Below are positions 6,493 to 8,242 of a stretch of DNA of 8,242 nucleotides, piece by piece. This DNA comes from Clostridiales bacterium (GTDB taxonomy: Bacteria > Bacillota > Clostridia > Christensenellales > Aristaeellaceae). Where the stretch lies: contig JAAZEI010000191.1 in the NCBI GenBank assembly GCA_012512355.1, positions 1-8,242 on the forward strand, given 5' to 3'. Made by a program: the position numbers and the translations under genes. The notes beneath the pieces are model-generated. The model searched no databases, was not told the origin of the DNA, and saw only the letters and a list, made by a program, of their open reading frames with translations. The first letter of the stretch is position 1. The number at the start of each line of letters is the position of its first letter.

Positions 6493-6981
6493 CTACTTCT
6501 GTTCAGTATCTTCCGTTTCTCCATCATCTTCGTCTTCATCTTCGTCTTCATCTTCATCTTCATCATCATCTTCATCGCTCTCAGGGAAAAATGATTTGCC
6601 GCATTTCGGGCAGAGATAATCTTCTTCAAAGTCAAAATCTGCCAGATCGAACTTTGTTTCATATCCGCAGTGCGGGCACTCGTATTCCATTTCGCCTTCC
6701 ATGATGTCATCGCCATGATGGTGGCCGCAGCTGCATTCATCATCATCTTCAAATTCATCATCAAACAATGCCGATTCGACTTCTTCCAAGTCTTCGTCGA
6801 TGTTGCCGACATACTCGCTAAGATCATCATGGTCCTGACGAATTTCCTCAATAGCTTTTGAAAAATCACGCATGACATCTAACATTTTGAGTAGTATCTT
6901 CTGTTCGGGAACATCTGCATTCAGCTTCATGCCCTCAGCCAAGCCAATCAGGTAAGCAACCTTATCAGTTAATTTTTCCAT
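6493..6981 (-). CDS. CD1247-type N-terminal domain protein with zinc ribbon and acidic tail
   Basis: A 162-residue soluble protein. The N-terminal ~70 residues (MEKLTDKVAYLIGLAEGM, then a helical heptad-like stretch ending EEVESALF) match the family named after C. difficile CD1247, as I recall it. A Cys/His cluster CSCGHHHGDD (83-92) follows, then a zinc ribbon with CPHC (102-105) and CPKC (124-127). The tail from ~135 on is almost entirely Asp and Glu, encoded by a hexanucleotide repeat. The function is unknown; regulation or nucleic-acid contact via the ribbon is only a guess. The start has an excellent GAGGAGG site (6987-6993), 5 nt from the ATG. The gene lies 29 nt after efp, the usual neighbourhood for this family in Clostridia, and is followed by an intrinsic terminator. 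Confidence 0.85.
   Translation of the reverse strand: MEKLTDKVAYLIGLAEGMKLNADVPEQKILLKMLDVMRDFSKAIEEIRQDHDDLSEYVGNIDEDLEEVESALFDDEFEDDDECSCGHHHGDDIMEGEMEYECPHCGYETKFDLADFDFEEDYLCPKCGKSFFPESDEDDDEDEDEDEDEDEDDGETEDTEQK
6522..6576 (-). repeat. In-frame GAnGAA-type tandem repeat encoding an Asp/Glu tail
   Basis: On the - strand, about nine imperfect units of GATGAA or GACGAA, with some GAT runs, encode alternating Asp-Glu residues (roughly 137-154 of the zinc-ribbon protein). All units are multiples of 3, so length changes would keep the frame. Confidence 0.85.
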
Positions 6982-7010
6982 AATGTCCTCCTCTATATTG
7001 CCGGGTAGTA

Positions 7011-7568
7011 TTAAGCGCGTGACAGGTATTCGCCGGTGCGGGTGTCTATTTTTAGCACATCACCAATGCCGATAAACAAAGGCACCATGACAGTGAAGCC
7101 TGTTTCAAGCGTAGCAGGTTTGTATGTATTTGAGGCTGTGTTCCCTCTATAGCCAGGTTCGGTCTCTGTCACAGCAAGTTCTACAAAATTAGGAGCTTCC
7201 ACAGAGAAAGGCTCCCCATTGAAGTAGCGAATATTGACATTGGTGTTCTCTTTAACAAATTTGATCGCTTCCTGTACCTTATCCAAATTCAGAGGAATTT
7301 GTTCATAAGTTTCTGGATCCATGAAGTAGTAGAGTTCACCATCATTATATAGATACTCCATCTCTTTGGACTCGATGCGGGCACGCGGCATTTTGTCTGA
7401 GGGATTAAAAGTACGTTCTATGACAGCACCGGTCATAATGTTCTTAATTTTCGTACGCACAAATGCCGCGCCCTTTCCGGGTTTGACATGCTGAAAGTCA
7501 ACAATCGTCCATACGCCACCTTCAAACTCCACTGTGATGCCATTTTTAAAATCCCCTGCTACTATCAT
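7011..7568 (-). CDS. efp: Translation elongation factor P
   Basis: A full-length 185-residue EF-P with three beta-barrel domains: KOW-like domain I (1-~63), domain II (~65-126) and the C-terminal OB domain (~128-185), ending [20 protein letters not shown] binds the ribosome between the P and E sites and relieves stalling at consecutive prolines. The domain I loop reads [10 protein letters not shown], with Lys32 at the tip, as in Bacillus subtilis EF-P, where Lys32 carries a 5-aminopentanol group; the EpmA-type beta-lysyl state or no modification cannot be excluded from sequence. GGAGG (7574-7578) lies 5 nt before the ATG. It is 35 nt downstream of the aminopeptidase gene and 29 nt before the zinc-ribbon gene, so it is very likely in an operon with both. 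Confidence 0.98.
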   Translation of the reverse strand: MIVAGDFKNGITVEFEGGVWTIVDFQHVKPGKGAAFVRTKIKNIMTGAVIERTFNPSDKMPRARIESKEMEYLYNDGELYYFMDPETYEQIPLNLDKVQEAIKFVKENTNVNIRYFNGEPFSVEAPNFVELAVTETEPGYRGNTASNTYKPATLETGFTVMVPLFIGIGDVLKIDTRTGEYLSRA

Positions 7569-7603
7569 GTTTTCCTCCGAATATTCGATGAATTTTGCTT
7601 TGC

Positions 7604-8242
7604 TTATAAAACGATTAACTCTCTTGATGCATGAACCAAGCTATTCGCACCCGTTTGGGTGATGACACAAGTGTTTTCAATTCTTACCCCACCCAGACCG
7701 GGGACATAGATACCCGGTTCTACGGTTATCACAATACCCGGTTCAAGCTGGGCTTCTGAAGTCGGTGAGAGGCGTGGGTTTTCATGAACATCAATCCCAA
7801 GAGAATGACCCAAACCATGTCCAAAATACTTGCCATAACCAGCGCTGTCGATGATGTCTCGAGCTTGTCGGTCAATCGCTCTGCAATCTTTACCCGGCGC
7901 CAAAGAATCTTGGCAGGAAGTCTGGGCCAGCAGCACAGTTTCATAGATATGATAAAGTTCTTTTGAAGGCACCCCAAGCGCAACAGTTCGCGTCATATCA
8001 GCGCAGTATCCGTGATACATGGCGCCAAAATCCAGCGTAATGAGATCACCCTTTTGCACCTCTCGCTCTCCTGCAATAGCATGCGGCAATGACCCATTTG
8101 GGCCTGATGCTACGATGCTGTCAAATGCAAGTTTTTGAGCGCCAAGCTCAAACATTTTATAATTTAGGGCTAGCTGTATTTGTTTCTCAGTCAACCCGGT
8201 TTTGATAAAACCAAGGATAAATTCAAATGCTTGGGTGGATAT
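7604..8242 (-). CDS. pepP: Xaa-Pro aminopeptidase (M24B), 5' partial
   Basis: The frame runs on past the TTG at 8194 to the right edge with no stop, and the extra residues (ending ILGFIKTG before LTEKQ) fit the family, so the N-terminal part lies outside the window. The visible 212 residues are the pita-bread catalytic domain of M24 metallopeptidases, which removes an N-terminal residue before proline using two metal ions. Expected ligands are present: Asp in LDFG (71), Asp in CADMTR (82), His in GHGLGHSLG (146), Glu in [10 protein letters not shown] (175) and Glu in RIENT (189). The catalytic His in LPHA (54) and the His in DVHENP (153) are also present. Numbering counts from the first visible codon. 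It is the first visible gene of a run with efp; pepP next to efp is a common arrangement in Bacillota. The family also includes PepQ-like prolidases, so the exact substrate is not certain. Confidence 0.9.
   Translation of the reverse strand: MSTQAFEFILGFIKTGLTEKQIQLALNYKMFELGAQKLAFDSIVASGPNGSLPHAIAGEREVQKGDLITLDFGAMYHGYCADMTRTVALGVPSKELYHIYETVLLAQTSCQDSLAPGKDCRAIDRQARDIIDSAGYGKYFGHGLGHSLGIDVHENPRLSPTSEAQLEPGIVITVEPGIYVPGLGGVRIENTCVITQTGANSLVHASRELIVL

Noticed and set aside
6522..6576. CRISPR-like array
   Set aside because: The units are 3 or 6 nt with no spacers and encode an acidic tail; they are a coding microsatellite.
6381..6704. A 107-residue + strand frame with Leu/His repeats
   Set aside because: The repeats are the antisense of the Asp/Glu tract, and the frame crosses the terminator hairpin.
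7604..8194. The TTG at 8194 as the start of the aminopeptidase
   Set aside because: The frame continues to the window edge with family-like sequence and has no ribosome site at the TTG.

Overview
The window looks like chromosomal DNA from a low-to-moderate GC Bacillota (Firmicutes) genome, most likely Clostridia or a close relative. The reasons are strong AGGAGG-type ribosome binding sites, the pepP-efp-CD1247-type gene run, two proteins with GerMN (sporulation/germination) domains, a DUF6062 protein and an OmpR/PhoR-type two-component pair. I saw no mobile element, CRISPR array, tRNA or rRNA. Genus or species cannot be read from the sequence alone.

Left half, + strand (1-4051): four tightly packed genes form one apparent operon that begins outside the window. 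The first is the C-terminal part of a probable extracytoplasmic protein, with a low-complexity linker, an NTF2-like middle and a His/Cys tail. Then come a cytoplasmic DUF6062 cysteine-motif protein, a signal-peptide GerMN protein, and a lipoprotein with what I read as three GerMN-like units. Junctions are a 2-nt gap, a 1-nt gap and an ATGA overlap, so co-translation is likely. The set reads as an uncharacterised cell-envelope module and is the least ordinary part of the window.

Middle, - strand (4118-6263): a sensor histidine kinase and its upstream response regulator overlap by a few bases. They converge on the GerMN operon across a 66-nt spacer with no convincing intrinsic terminator. A promoter-like region and a small inverted repeat lie upstream of the regulator (about 6300-6345).

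Right half, - strand (6437-8242): a conserved housekeeping run, transcribed from the right edge. It holds an Xaa-Pro aminopeptidase (5' end outside the window), elongation factor P, and a CD1247-type zinc-ribbon protein with a repetitive acidic tail, followed by a clear intrinsic terminator at 6437-6469. Elongation factor P helps ribosomes through proline runs, and the nearby GerMN gene encodes a PPP motif, so it is a possible client.

Two starts were moved by ribosome binding site evidence: the response regulator to a GTG at 6263, and the DUF6062 gene to an ATG at 758. The two edge genes are open to the window ends and are given as partial. No wholly new system is proven here; the four-gene envelope operon is the best candidate.
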